Part shown: one piece after another, positions 8,888 through 17,244 of the stretch
Numbering within the stretch: position 1 is the first letter of the stretch
Layout: every line of letters begins with the position of its first letter
NCBI RefSeq assembly: GCF_027604915.1
Contig: NZ_JAJAQC010000036.1
Coordinates: forward strand, 1-64,000
Direction: 5' to 3'
Origin: Streptomonospora mangrovi
GTDB lineage: Bacteria; Actinomycetota; Actinomycetes; Streptosporangiales; Streptosporangiaceae
Length of the DNA: 64,000 nucleotides
Translations under genes and position numbers: made by a program
Notes under the pieces: model-generated
Database searches by the model: none
Seen by the model: the letters and a program-made list of their open reading frames with translations, nothing else
What the model was told of the DNA's origin: nothing

Positions 8888-9950
8888 ACGGAAGGCGGGG
8901 GCGGTGGCCTGATGCGGCCAGCGGTGGTGGATGAGCCGGCGCGGTGCGTGGAGGGGGGCGGCGGGGGCTGGGCCTGCGATGACCGCGACCGAAGGATCGC
9001 CGTGCGGGCTCCGACGAGGCGGCGAGGGCGACAGGGGCCGGGCCTGCGACCCTCGCAAGCGAAGGATCCGGCGTGAGCACCCGACGAGGCGGCGACGGGT
9101 GCGGCGGGGGCTCGGGTTGGTCGTCGGGCGGCCGGGTGGCGGCGGATTGGGCGACGTTGCGCGGTCCGACCATCGGCCGGTCGCGCCTGGCGCGGAGCCC
9201 GGCGAAGAAAAGCCGCGGCAATGCAGGATTCAACTACCTGCCATGTCACCCTTGGCCCGGTTTGCCCTGGCAGTGAAGCCCACAGGAGCCCACACTCGGG
9301 CGCCATCCATAGCGCCTACCACCTCCATGCCCAACATGTGAGACAACTTTCGCCGCTTGCTGCCCGATTTGGTGCGCGGGCCCGTTTGCAACGGCCGCCT
9401 GTCGCGACTTCTGAGCGAAATGGCGAACGGCAGCGGCATCTCGCCGCGCGATCGCCCCCACCGTCTCTCATATTGAGCCGAACAGTGGGGCATTCGCGTC
9501 AAATCGGACGCCTCAGCGGTGCCCCTTCTCCCGCAGCGCGGATTTCGCCGACCTCCCGCACCGCTGCCTTCGCCGAGTCGGTCCGGGGCTCCGCCGCCCA
9601 CCGCCGGCACCGATGCCCGCGTGCCCGGCCCGCGCCGCCGCCCCGGCGCGGCCCGCACCACCCGCCGCCGTCGCAGCCCCGTCGCCACCGGCACCACCCG
9701 CCTCCCGACACGGTGCCCGCCCGGCCCAACCCCCGCAGCCCCGCGCCTCCACTCCCCCGCTTCCCCGGGGCGATGTGTCCGCCCGGCCGGAGTGCCGCCG
9801 AGCGTTGCTCCATCCCGTGGGCGAACGGGCTCATCGCTCCGCCGACCGCAGTAGGGTTCGGTGGGACGCCGCAGCACGCGCCCGGTACGCACCTCCCTCA
9901 CCGCGTCCGGGGCGCCGCGGCGCCGCAGGAGCCACCGACGCATCGTTTCG
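8888..9950. other. gene-poor stretch between SARP regulator and PEBP lipoprotein
   Basis: No ORF here resembles a protein family. At 8970-9094 an imperfect direct repeat is seen: GGGCCTGCGA at 8970 and 9050, and GACGAGGCGGCGA at 9013 and 9083. Bases 9220-9500 have clearly lower GC than the surroundings, which could be the remnant of an inserted element. AGGAGT just before 9961 is the ribosome site of the next gene. Confidence 0.5.
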
Positions 9951-9960
9951 CAGGAGTCCC

Positions 9961-10542
9961 ATGTTCCCGGTCGAACGCCGACGTTCACCCCGATCGCGCC
10001 GCGCGGGAGCGCGGTCCGCCGCGGCGGGCGGCGCCGCGCTGCTGCTGGCCGCAACGGCGGGGTGCGGGACGCTGCCCTCCGGCACCGACGCCGAACTCAG
10101 CGACGAGATCAACCTGATGAGCACGATGCTCCAGGAGGGCGAGGCGCTACCCGACCTCTACACCTGCGACGGCGAAGGGGTCTCCCCCTCGCTCCAGTGG
10201 TCGGGCCTGCCCGGCGGCGACGTCACGCAGTCGCTGGCGCTGGTGGTGGACGCCCCCGAGGACGCCGTCGTGTTCTGGGTGCTCTACGGCCTGGACCCGC
10301 AGAGCGCGGAACTGCGGCAGAACACCGTGCCCCAGCCGGGCGAGCAGGGCCTCAACAGCGAGGGCGAACCGGCCTACGACCCGCCGTGCTTCTCCGAGGA
10401 CGGCGCGAGCGAGATCCGGTTCACGCTGTACGCGCTCAACAGCGAGGTCGACCTGCCCAACGACGCGCCGCTGGACGAGTCCCTGGACGCCATCGCCGAC
10501 CGGGCCGTGGCACGGGGCTCCCTTACAGTTACCAATGAGTAG
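9961..10542 (+). CDS. YbhB/YbcL-type PEBP family lipoprotein
   Basis: A 193-residue predicted lipoprotein. A basic, Arg-rich N-terminus, a hydrophobic stretch and a lipobox ending in TAG-Cys35 direct it to the outer face of the membrane. The mature part is a phosphatidylethanolamine-binding-protein fold like E. coli YbhB: YTCDGEGVSPSLQW, then SLALVVDAPED, then the GEPAYDPPCF-type loop. The canonical DPDAP/GxHR residues are changed (VDAPEDAVVFWVLYGL), so ligand binding may differ. The start is ATG 9961 after AGGAGT; upstream in-frame codons lack coding character. It stands alone. Confidence 0.85.
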   Translation: MFPVERRRSPRSRRAGARSAAAGGAALLLAATAGCGTLPSGTDAELSDEINLMSTMLQEGEALPDLYTCDGEGVSPSLQWSGLPGGDVTQSLALVVDAPEDAVVFWVLYGLDPQSAELRQNTVPQPGEQGLNSEGEPAYDPPCFSEDGASEIRFTLYALNSEVDLPNDAPLDESLDAIADRAVARGSLTVTNE

Positions 10543-11012
10543 TGAAATCGGACACCCGCAGGCGGGCGCCGTCGACGGCGGTCGCGCGGGGGCGGGGCCT
10601 CCTGCGGCCCCGCGCGAACCGTGGGAAGCGTCCGTCGCCCTCTGCACTCATGCCGCATCTATGCATAAAGTGGGTCCGTGCCCCCCGTTGATTACCTCAT
10701 GACCGAATCGTGCAAGCGCTCGCATCGGCGCCCGCGCCCGGCGACGGGTCGCGTCCCCGGCGCCGCGCCCGGCCTGCCCACCGCGCCCGCGCGCGGCCGG
10801 CCGCCTGGCGGCGATCCGCTCCGCGTCGTGGCGGGGGCTCCCGAACGGGCCACGGTTTCCCGAGACCGCTTCAGCGCGCGGTACGGCCCGCTCCCCTCAG
10901 CGCGGCCCACCGCCCCCGCTCCGCGCGCCTCCACACCGGCCAGCCACATCACCACCGCCGGTGGCAGCTCTGTCCTCTACCAGGCCGCGGGCCCTAGGGT
11001 GGTGCATTCACC
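10543..11012. other. intergenic region before the repeat-rich membrane protein
   Basis: No gene recognised. A weak hairpin with 7-bp arms (10593-10599 and 10606-10612) may terminate the PEBP gene. ORFs here are Arg/Pro-rich and look like GC-bias artefacts. The promoter of the next gene is presumably in the last 150 bases, but no clear -35/-10 pair is visible. Confidence 0.4.
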
Positions 11013-13505
11013 ATGACCATTGCGCTTATCGCGATCATCGCCATCATCGTGGTCCTGATCGTGCTGGTCCTCATCCTGCTGGGAATGCGGGCGCTCAGCG
11101 CCGGCAACGCCGACGACCGCTACGACGACGACTACGAAGACGACGACTACGAGGGCGAGGACGCCGAGGCCGGCGACGCCGACGTCGACCGCGAGGGCGG
11201 TTCCCGCTCGCGCGGCCGCGAGCGCCGCTCGCGCGCGGAGTCCGCGCCCGCCCGCTCGCGCTCCCGCCGCGGCCGCGCCGCCGCGCGCGACGATGACGAC
11301 GACGAGGACTCCGGGGGCCTGTCGGACAACGACTTCTGGTCCAGCCTCTCCGGCGACGACTCCGACGGCGACGACGACCGCCCCTTCGCCGGGCGCCGCG
11401 ACACCCGCGCCGAGTCCACGGCCGCCATGGCCGCGCTGCCCGACGACGATGACGACGACGCCCCCGCGCCCCGGCGCGACTCCGGACGCGGCTCGCGCCG
11501 CCGCGCGGGCGCCGAGCCCGCCGCCCCGGCCGCGCCCGCGCCCGCCGCCACCCAGGCCGCCGACCCCGGCGACGCCTCGGGGCTGGCCGTGCTGGCGAGC
11601 CTGGGCCAGGGCTCGGGTCCAGCAGCCGGAACCGGAACCCCCGGCACCGGGGCCGAAACCCCGCGCACCGACGCTTCCCGGGCCGAGGAGTCCCGCCCGC
11701 AGGCCGGCGCCGCCGACCCGCGCGCCCTGCCGAGCGCCGGGCAGCGGCCTTCGGCGCCCGCCTCCCCCGACCCGCTGGGCGACCCGCTGGGCGGCCCCGC
11801 CGGCGGCTCGGGCGCCGCGGCTCCGCTGTCGCACAGCGGGCCGATCACCGGCGCGACCGGCCGGTCCGCCGCCTCGCCCGTCGACCCCCTCGACCCGCTG
11901 GCGCCCACCTCGGGCGCCTCGGGCACCGGCTCGGGCTCGGCCACGGACCGCACCGCGCGCTGGGACACCCCCCGCGACACCCGCGACACCGGGTCCTACT
12001 CCCGCGACCCGCTGAGCGGCCCCGCCCCGCTGAGCGGTTCGGGATCCACCTCCTACGACACCGGGTCGCACGCCCGACCGTCCTACGACTCCGGGCCGCT
12101 GTCGCGCTCCTCCTACGACACCGGCTCCCACGCCCGTTCCGGCTACGAGCCCGGCGCGGCCGGGCGCTCCCCGCTGGACCCCGGCACCTCGCCGAGCGGC
12201 TCCTACACCACCGGGTCGTTCGACACCGGCTCGTTCGACACCAAGTCCTTCGACACCGGCTCCCACGCCCGCCCCGGCTACGAGCCCCCGTCGGGCGCCT
12301 CGCCCTACGACACCGGGTCCCACAGCCGCCCCTCCTACGACTCCGGGCCGCTGCCCCGCTCCTCCTACGACACGGGGTCGCACAGCCGCTCCGGCTACGA
12401 GCCCGGCGCCGCCGGCCGGTCCCCCTTCGACACGGGGACCTCCTCGCGGCCCTCCTACGACACCGGCTCCCACACCCGGCCGGGCTACGAGCCCCCCTCG
12501 GGCGCCTCGCCCTACGACACCGGCTCCCACAGCCGCACGTCCTACCCGGGCGGCCGGGGCTCCGGCGGCGGCGACCCGCTGACCGACCCGTCGTTCACCC
12601 CGGCCGAGGCCGACTCCCCGATCTGGTCGAGCCTGGAGACCGGCTCTCACCAGCGGCCCGCCGTGCCGCCGACCGCGCCCGGCCCCGGCGCGCGGCCGGG
12701 CGGCCCCGCAGGCGCGGGCACCCCGCCCGGCGGGCTCACCCCGCCTCCGGGTGCGGGAGCGCCCGCGAGCGGTCCGGCCGGCCCCGCTGGGGGCGCGGGG
12801 GCGCCGTCGGCGCCGACGCAGTACACCACGGGCTCGTTCTCGCGCGACTCCTTCGACACCGGCTCCTTCGACACGGGCTCCTACGCCGCCCCGCAGGCGC
12901 CCGAGCCGCCGCAGCCGCAGCCTCCGCAGCCCGCGTCGCCGCCGGTGCCCCCGGCCGCCGCGCCCGGCGGCGGGTACGGCTACAGCGCCCCGCCCGCCGC
13001 GCTGTGGGACCAGCAGCAGCAACCAAGCTGGAGCGACCCCACCGGCGAGCAGCCGTCCATGGCGCCGCGCAGCACCGGCTACGAGCCGCCCTCCCCCTAC
13101 GGCTCGGGCCCCTACGGGCGCGACCCCTACGAGAGCGGCGCCTACCCCGCGCCGCCGCGCGGACCCGAGGGTCCGGGCGGGTACTCCGGCGTCGGCGCCC
13201 CGGGCGGACCCGCTCCGACCGGCGGGCCGACCCCGCCCACCGGGCCGGGCGTCCCCGGTCCCGGGCAACCTGGCGGCCCGGATCCGATCGGGCCGCCCTA
13301 CTCCGGCTACCCCGACGTGCTCGGCGGGTACCCGCAGTCCGGGGAGCCCTACAGCGGCGGCTACCCGGCGGGCCCGGGCTACGACGCCCCCTCGGGCGAG
13401 TGGCCCGCCTACGGCGGCGGCCGCCCTGACCAGCACGATCCTGAGAACGCGCCGCCGCCCTACGACCAGGGCGGGTACGGCTACAACGACGGACGGTACC
13501 GCTAG
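11013..13505 (+). CDS. membrane-anchored, low-complexity repeat protein
   Basis: An 830-residue protein with no recognisable catalytic domain. One N-terminal membrane helix (residues 2-26, almost all Ile/Val/Leu/Ala) is followed by a highly acidic segment (Asp/Glu/Tyr, residues 30-60), an Arg/Ser-rich stretch and a long Pro/Gly/Ser/Ala-rich region. Residues 345-510 contain tandem motifs of the type YDTGSHxRxxY, YDSGPLxRSS and YEPGAAGRSP. The C-terminus is rich in Pro, Gly and Tyr. It is probably intrinsically disordered on one side of the membrane, with many Ser/Thr/Tyr next to acidic residues, as in kinase-targeted or scaffold proteins of the actinobacterial envelope. The role is unknown. 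A strong terminator follows. Confidence 0.75.
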   Translation: MTIALIAIIAIIVVLIVLVLILLGMRALSAGNADDRYDDDYEDDDYEGEDAEAGDADVDREGGSRSRGRERRSRAESAPARSRSRRGRAAARDDDDDEDSGGLSDNDFWSSLSGDDSDGDDDRPFAGRRDTRAESTAAMAALPDDDDDDAPAPRRDSGRGSRRRAGAEPAAPAAPAPAATQAADPGDASGLAVLASLGQGSGPAAGTGTPGTGAETPRTDASRAEESRPQAGAADPRALPSAGQRPSAPASPDPLGDPLGGPAGGSGAAAPLSHSGPITGATGRSAASPVDPLDPLAPTSGASGTGSGSATDRTARWDTPRDTRDTGSYSRDPLSGPAPLSGSGSTSYDTGSHARPSYDSGPLSRSSYDTGSHARSGYEPGAAGRSPLDPGTSPSGSYTTGSFDTGSFDTKSFDTGSHARPGYEPPSGASPYDTGSHSRPSYDSGPLPRSSYDTGSHSRSGYEPGAAGRSPFDTGTSSRPSYDTGSHTRPGYEPPSGASPYDTGSHSRTSYPGGRGSGGGDPLTDPSFTPAEADSPIWSSLETGSHQRPAVPPTAPGPGARPGGPAGAGTPPGGLTPPPGAGAPASGPAGPAGGAGAPSAPTQYTTGSFSRDSFDTGSFDTGSYAAPQAPEPPQPQPPQPASPPVPPAAAPGGGYGYSAPPAALWDQQQQPSWSDPTGEQPSMAPRSTGYEPPSPYGSGPYGRDPYESGAYPAPPRGPEGPGGYSGVGAPGGPAPTGGPTPPTGPGVPGPGQPGGPDPIGPPYSGYPDVLGGYPQSGEPYSGGYPAGPGYDAPSGEWPAYGGGRPDQHDPENAPPPYDQGGYGYNDGRYR
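12045..12560 (+). repeat. in-frame tandem repeats in the membrane-anchored protein
   Basis: A block that begins SYDSGPLSRSSYDTGS at 12081 recurs almost unchanged at 12333, a 252-bp (84-codon) period. Within each block YDTGSHxR and FDTGS units repeat every 7-20 residues. Codons vary at third positions, so the repeat has been kept at protein level. Confidence 0.85.
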
Positions 13506-13515
13506 CCGGGACCAA

Positions 13516-13552
13516 CGAAGGGGCGGGGCGCACCATGCGCCCCGCCCCTTCG
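13516..13552 (+). terminator. strong terminator
   Basis: A perfect 16-bp stem (13516-13531 with 13537-13552) and a 5-base loop lie directly after the stop codon of the repeat protein. Confidence 0.85.
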
Positions 13553-13755
13553 CGTACGCAAGAGGCCAGAGCGGTCCTTCCGCCACAAAAACCGGTTATC
13601 CACATCACTTGGCGTGTCCAGTTATTCACCGCCTGGATTCGTTACCTTGGGTGTCCAACAGCGTTCGGTGGGTCAGGTTCCGAGGTCGGCTCACTGATCC
13701 TTCGCACGGCCGCTGTCCCAGAGCGCCATTTCGTTCACGCCCATCGGGGGGAACC

Positions 13756-16134
13756 ATGCGTCACGACGCCCAGGGAACATCGACCGCGCCCCGGGAGGCG
13801 GGCACCGCCCCGCTGTCCCGTCTCCACTCCCTCCCCTTACTCCGCAACGTCCCGGCCGACCTCACCGCGTCGCTCATGGTCTTCCTGGTGGCGGTGCCGC
13901 TGTCGCTGGGCATCGCCGTCGCCTCGGGCGCGCCGCTGGTGGCCGGGCTCATCGCCGCCGCCGTCGGCGGTATCGTCGCCGGCGCCGTGGGCGGCTCGGC
14001 GGTGCAGGTCAGCGGCCCGACCGCCGGGCTGACCATCATCATCGCCGACCTCGTCCACACCTACGGCTGGCGCGTCACCTGCCTCATCACGCTGCTGGCC
14101 GGGCTGATCCAGATCGCGATGGGCGCCTTCCGCATCGCCCGGGCCGCGCTGGCGGTCTCGCCGGCGGTCATCCACGGCATGCTCGCCGGGGTGGGCATCA
14201 CCATCGGGCTGGCGCAGGTGCACGTCCTGCTCGGCGGCGAGCCGCAGAGTTCGGCCATCGCCAACATCACCGGACTCCCCCGCCAGCTCCTCGACAACCA
14301 CACCCCGGCCGTGGCGGTGGGGGTGCTGACCATCGCGGTGCTGCTGGTGTGGCCGCGGCTGCCGGTGGTGGGCCGCATCCGCCTGCTGCCCGCCGCCCTG
14401 GTGGCCGTTGCCGGGGCCACGGCCTTCGCAAGCCTGGCGCAACTGCCGGTCGAACGCGTCGACCTGCCCGACTCCCTGGCCGCCGCCTGGAGCGGCCCGC
14501 TGCTGCCCGAGCGCGCCGACCTCCACGGGGTGGCCATCGGGGCCGTGACGGTGGCGCTGGTGGCCAGCGTGGAGACCCTGCTGTGCGCCATCGCCGTCGA
14601 CCGCCTGCACGACGGCCCCCGGGCCAACCTCAACCGCGAACTGATCGGCCAGGGCGCCGCCAACACCGTCAGCGGCGCGCTGGGCGGCCTGCCCGTGGCC
14701 GGTGTGATCGTGCGCAGCACCGCCAACGCCCGCGCGGGCGCGCGCACCCCGCTGTCGGCCATCATGCACGGCGTGTGGGTCGTGGTGTTCATCGCGCTGC
14801 TGGCCACCGCCGTGGAGCAGATCCCCATGGCGGCCCTCGCGGGCCTGCTGGTGTTCATCAGCGCCCAGATGATCAGCCTCGCGCGCCTGCGCGACCTCCG
14901 CCGCCACCGCGAGGCCAGCGTCTACCTGGTGGCGCTGGGCGCCGTGGTGGTGTTCGGGCTGCTGGAGGGCGTGATCATCGGGTTCGCGGTGGCGATCCTG
15001 GTGTCGCTGCGCCGCCTCACCCGGGTCACCGTCCTCACCGAGGAGTTCGAGGGCCGCTGGCACATCGTGGTGCAGGGCTCGCTGACCTTCCTGGGGGTGC
15101 CGCGCGTGGCCCACGTGCTGCGCACCGTGCCCAGCGGCACCCACGTCGACCTCGACCTGCACGTCGACTTCATGGACCACGCCGCCTTCGAGTCCATCCA
15201 CGCCTGGCGGCTGGACCACGAGCGCACCGGCGGCAGCGTCGACATCGACGAGGTCCACGAGAACTGGTACGAGCGGCGGTCGCGGCAGACCCCGCCCGCC
15301 GACAAGACCACGCCCAGCGGCCTGTCGCGCTGGTGGGCGCCCTGGCAGATGCGCGGTTTCGACCACAGCGCGCCGCCCTCGGGGCTGCTGCTGAGCGGCG
15401 CGCGCGAGTACCACGCGAGCACGGCCGGGCGCATGCGCTCCATCATGAGCCGGCTGGCGCACCGCCAGCACCCCAAGGCGCTGTTCATCACCTGCGCCGA
15501 CTCCCGGGTGGTGCCCAACGTGATCACCGCCAGCGGGCCGGGCGACCTGTTCACGGTCCGCAACATCGGCAACCTGGTGCCGCGCCAGGGCACCGGGCAG
15601 CCCGACGACTCCGTCGGCGCGGCCGTGGAGTACGCGGTGACCGTGCTGGAGGTGCCCTCGGTGGTGGTGTGCGGGCACTCCAACTGCGGGGCGATGAAGG
15701 CGCTGCTGGAGGGCACCGGCGCGCCCGACTCCGAACTCGCGCACCTGGGCCGGTGGCTGGGCCACGGAGAGGCCAGCGCCGTGCGCGCGGGCCGCTCCCA
15801 ACTGCTGGACACCCCCGCGCCCGAGGCCATGCGGCTGCTGTCGCAGGCCAACGTGGTGCAGCAGTTGGAGAATCTGCTGACCTACCCGGTGGTGCGCCGC
15901 CGCCAGGAGGAGGGCCGCCTGGAGCTGACCGGCATGTACTACGACCTGGAGACCGCCGAGATCTCCGTCCTGGACCCCGCGACCGGGGAGTTCGCGCCAA
16001 TACCCGCCGCCGAACTCAACGCGGGGCCGCCGGGCTCGGCGGCCAAAGGGGCGGTGCCGCCGCAGGGCGCGCCGCCCGCCGATTCCGACCCCGCGGGTTC
16101 CGCGCGCACGCAGGACCCCTCGCCGGCGGGCTGA
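13756..16134 (+). CDS. SulP family anion transporter fused to a beta-carbonic anhydrase
   Basis: A 792-residue two-part protein. Residues 30-440 form a SulP/SLC26 permease with about 12 membrane segments and the signature VSGPTAGLTI; residues 440-530 look like a STAS-type region. From about 550 to 750 there is a beta-carbonic anhydrase with the zinc-site motifs TCADSR (near 579) and GHSNCG (near 640), so Cys, Asp/Arg, His and Cys are all present. The architecture is that of M. tuberculosis Rv3273. The likely role is coupling bicarbonate movement to CO2 hydration at the membrane. ATG 13756 follows a GGGGGGAACC site. The gene is monocistronic, with terminators on both sides. Confidence 0.93.
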   Translation: MRHDAQGTSTAPREAGTAPLSRLHSLPLLRNVPADLTASLMVFLVAVPLSLGIAVASGAPLVAGLIAAAVGGIVAGAVGGSAVQVSGPTAGLTIIIADLVHTYGWRVTCLITLLAGLIQIAMGAFRIARAALAVSPAVIHGMLAGVGITIGLAQVHVLLGGEPQSSAIANITGLPRQLLDNHTPAVAVGVLTIAVLLVWPRLPVVGRIRLLPAALVAVAGATAFASLAQLPVERVDLPDSLAAAWSGPLLPERADLHGVAIGAVTVALVASVETLLCAIAVDRLHDGPRANLNRELIGQGAANTVSGALGGLPVAGVIVRSTANARAGARTPLSAIMHGVWVVVFIALLATAVEQIPMAALAGLLVFISAQMISLARLRDLRRHREASVYLVALGAVVVFGLLEGVIIGFAVAILVSLRRLTRVTVLTEEFEGRWHIVVQGSLTFLGVPRVAHVLRTVPSGTHVDLDLHVDFMDHAAFESIHAWRLDHERTGGSVDIDEVHENWYERRSRQTPPADKTTPSGLSRWWAPWQMRGFDHSAPPSGLLLSGAREYHASTAGRMRSIMSRLAHRQHPKALFITCADSRVVPNVITASGPGDLFTVRNIGNLVPRQGTGQPDDSVGAAVEYAVTVLEVPSVVVCGHSNCGAMKALLEGTGAPDSELAHLGRWLGHGEASAVRAGRSQLLDTPAPEAMRLLSQANVVQQLENLLTYPVVRRRQEEGRLELTGMYYDLETAEISVLDPATGEFAPIPAAELNAGPPGSAAKGAVPPQGAPPADSDPAGSARTQDPSPAG

Positions 16135-16143
16135 TCCCCTGAC

Positions 16144-16195
16144 GGATCCCCCGAGGGCGGTGCCGCGCCGACGGCGCCGCCCTCGCGGGGGATCC
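16144..16195. terminator. bidirectional terminator
   Basis: Arms GGATCCCCC (16144-16152) and GGGGGATCC (16187-16195), continued inward by GAGGGCGG/CCGCCCTC with a 2-base bulge. It lies between the SulP-carbonic anhydrase gene and the convergent small membrane protein gene. Confidence 0.75.
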
Positions 16196-16201
16196 GGTGC
16201 G

Positions 16202-16333
16202 TCACTTGTCGTCCGGCAGGTCGTCGCGCCCGTCCTGCTGGACCTCGGAGGAGTGATACCTGGCGAACGCGATGATCGCGATGATCGCGATGATCGGCAG
16301 GGCGAACAGGATCACCCAGGTCGTGGAGGACAA
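16202..16333 (-). CDS. 43-residue single-span membrane protein
   Basis: A short ORF with a TTG start after GGTGAG at 6-base spacing. The product is one hydrophobic helix of alternating Ile-Ala-Ile pairs (IIAIIAIIAFA, residues 14-24) followed by a hydrophilic tail ending DDLPDDK. The helix is encoded by three tandem 9-base units (GCGATGATC type, about 16269-16297). The stop sits just inside a terminator shared with the SulP gene. Small proteins of this design are common in actinomycetes and often unannotated; no function can be assigned. Confidence 0.6.
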   Translation of the reverse strand: MSSTTWVILFALPIIAIIAIIAFARYHSSEVQQDGRDDLPDDK

Positions 16334-16774
16334 CGTATTCTCACCGATACCCGAATCGCTGCGGCACGGGCGCCGATCGGCACCCGCGAAAGCCCCCGGG
16401 CGGCGGCGATCCGGGGGCCGTCATGACCCTCCCCAATCTAACGCCGCCCGGCGCCGGGTCGCCCCATTCGAGGCACTATGGCCGCACCCGGGCACCCGTC
16501 CCTTGCGCCCTTCCGGCCCCGTCCGGCCGTCGCCTCGTCGGCCGGGCCGCTCCCCCGCCGCCGTCTCCATCGCCGAGCGTGCTCACGACACCACGGATTG
16601 TCGGAGGGGAGTTCGCCCGCAACAGGTCCGATGACCCGTTGGATGGCACGGCAGCGGGCGACCGAAACGGGAGTGCCGGGGGCGCGGGCGGCGCGATGCC
16701 GGGGCCGCGCGCACGCGGCGGAGCTGCCGGAGGCAGGGCGGCACACCAGAACTGCCGCGCGAAGGGGCTGCGCG
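16334..16774. other. intergenic region downstream of rnpB
   Basis: Nothing recognised. The several overlapping ORFs are Arg/Pro/Ala-rich in all frames and share no family motif. The promoter of the small membrane protein gene is expected in 16340-16450. Confidence 0.4.
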
Positions 16775-17168
16775 GGGAAGAGTCGGCCGGTAAGCCGGAT
16801 TCTGTCGGTCCGCTGGGGACCGGGCGGTCATCCATCTGGGACTGGCGTTGCCGTCAGCCTCGGTGCGGTCTACCCGCGAACCTCGGGCGGGCCGCCCTCA
16901 AGCGTTCGCGCGGGGGAACTGATCGCTCCCCCTTTTTGACCTTGCTCCGGGTGGGGTTTACCTAGCCGACCGGATCGCTCCGGCCGCTGGTGGTCTCTTA
17001 CACCACCGTTTCACCCTTACCACCGGTCGGGCCGGTGGCGGTCTGCTTTCTGTGGCACTGTCCCGCGGGTCGCCCCGGGTCGGTGTTACCGACCACCCTG
17101 CCCTGTGGAGTCCGGACTTTCCTCGACACCGCACGCGGTGCCGCGACCGCCTGGCCGACTCTCCCCTG
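16775..17168 (-). ncRNA. rnpB: RNase P RNA
   Basis: Catalytic RNA of ribonuclease P, which trims the 5' leader of pre-tRNAs. On the minus strand the conserved GAGGAAAGTCCGGAC core is complementary to 17109-17123, and the 3' signature ACAGAATCCGGCTTAC is complementary to 16790-16805. The ends GAGTCGGCC (near 17161) and GGCCGACTC (near 16780) pair to form helix P1, which fixes the ends to within about 10 bases. TACACT on the minus strand (17175-17180 on plus) sits at the right distance for a -10 box. Type A, about 390 nt. Confidence 0.95.
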
Positions 17169-17244
17169 CCCGCAAGTGTATCGCCCCCGCTTTGCGCCGG
17201 GCGCGGCGCGGAGCGGGGGCGCACAGGGGCGCACGGGGTGCGGC

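Noticed and set aside
8970-9094. CRISPR array from repeated GGGCCTGCGA and GACGAGGCGGCGA
   Set aside because: Only two imperfect copies with unequal spacing and no cas gene in the window.
9230-10054. Minus-strand 274-codon ORF opposite the PEBP lipoprotein
   Set aside because: Arg/Gly-rich with no family likeness; it overlaps a lipoprotein gene with a clear lipobox and domain.
10678-11016. 112-codon plus ORF before the repeat-rich membrane protein
   Set aside because: Pro/Arg/Ala composition typical of random GC-rich DNA; it overlaps the next gene start and has no ribosome site.
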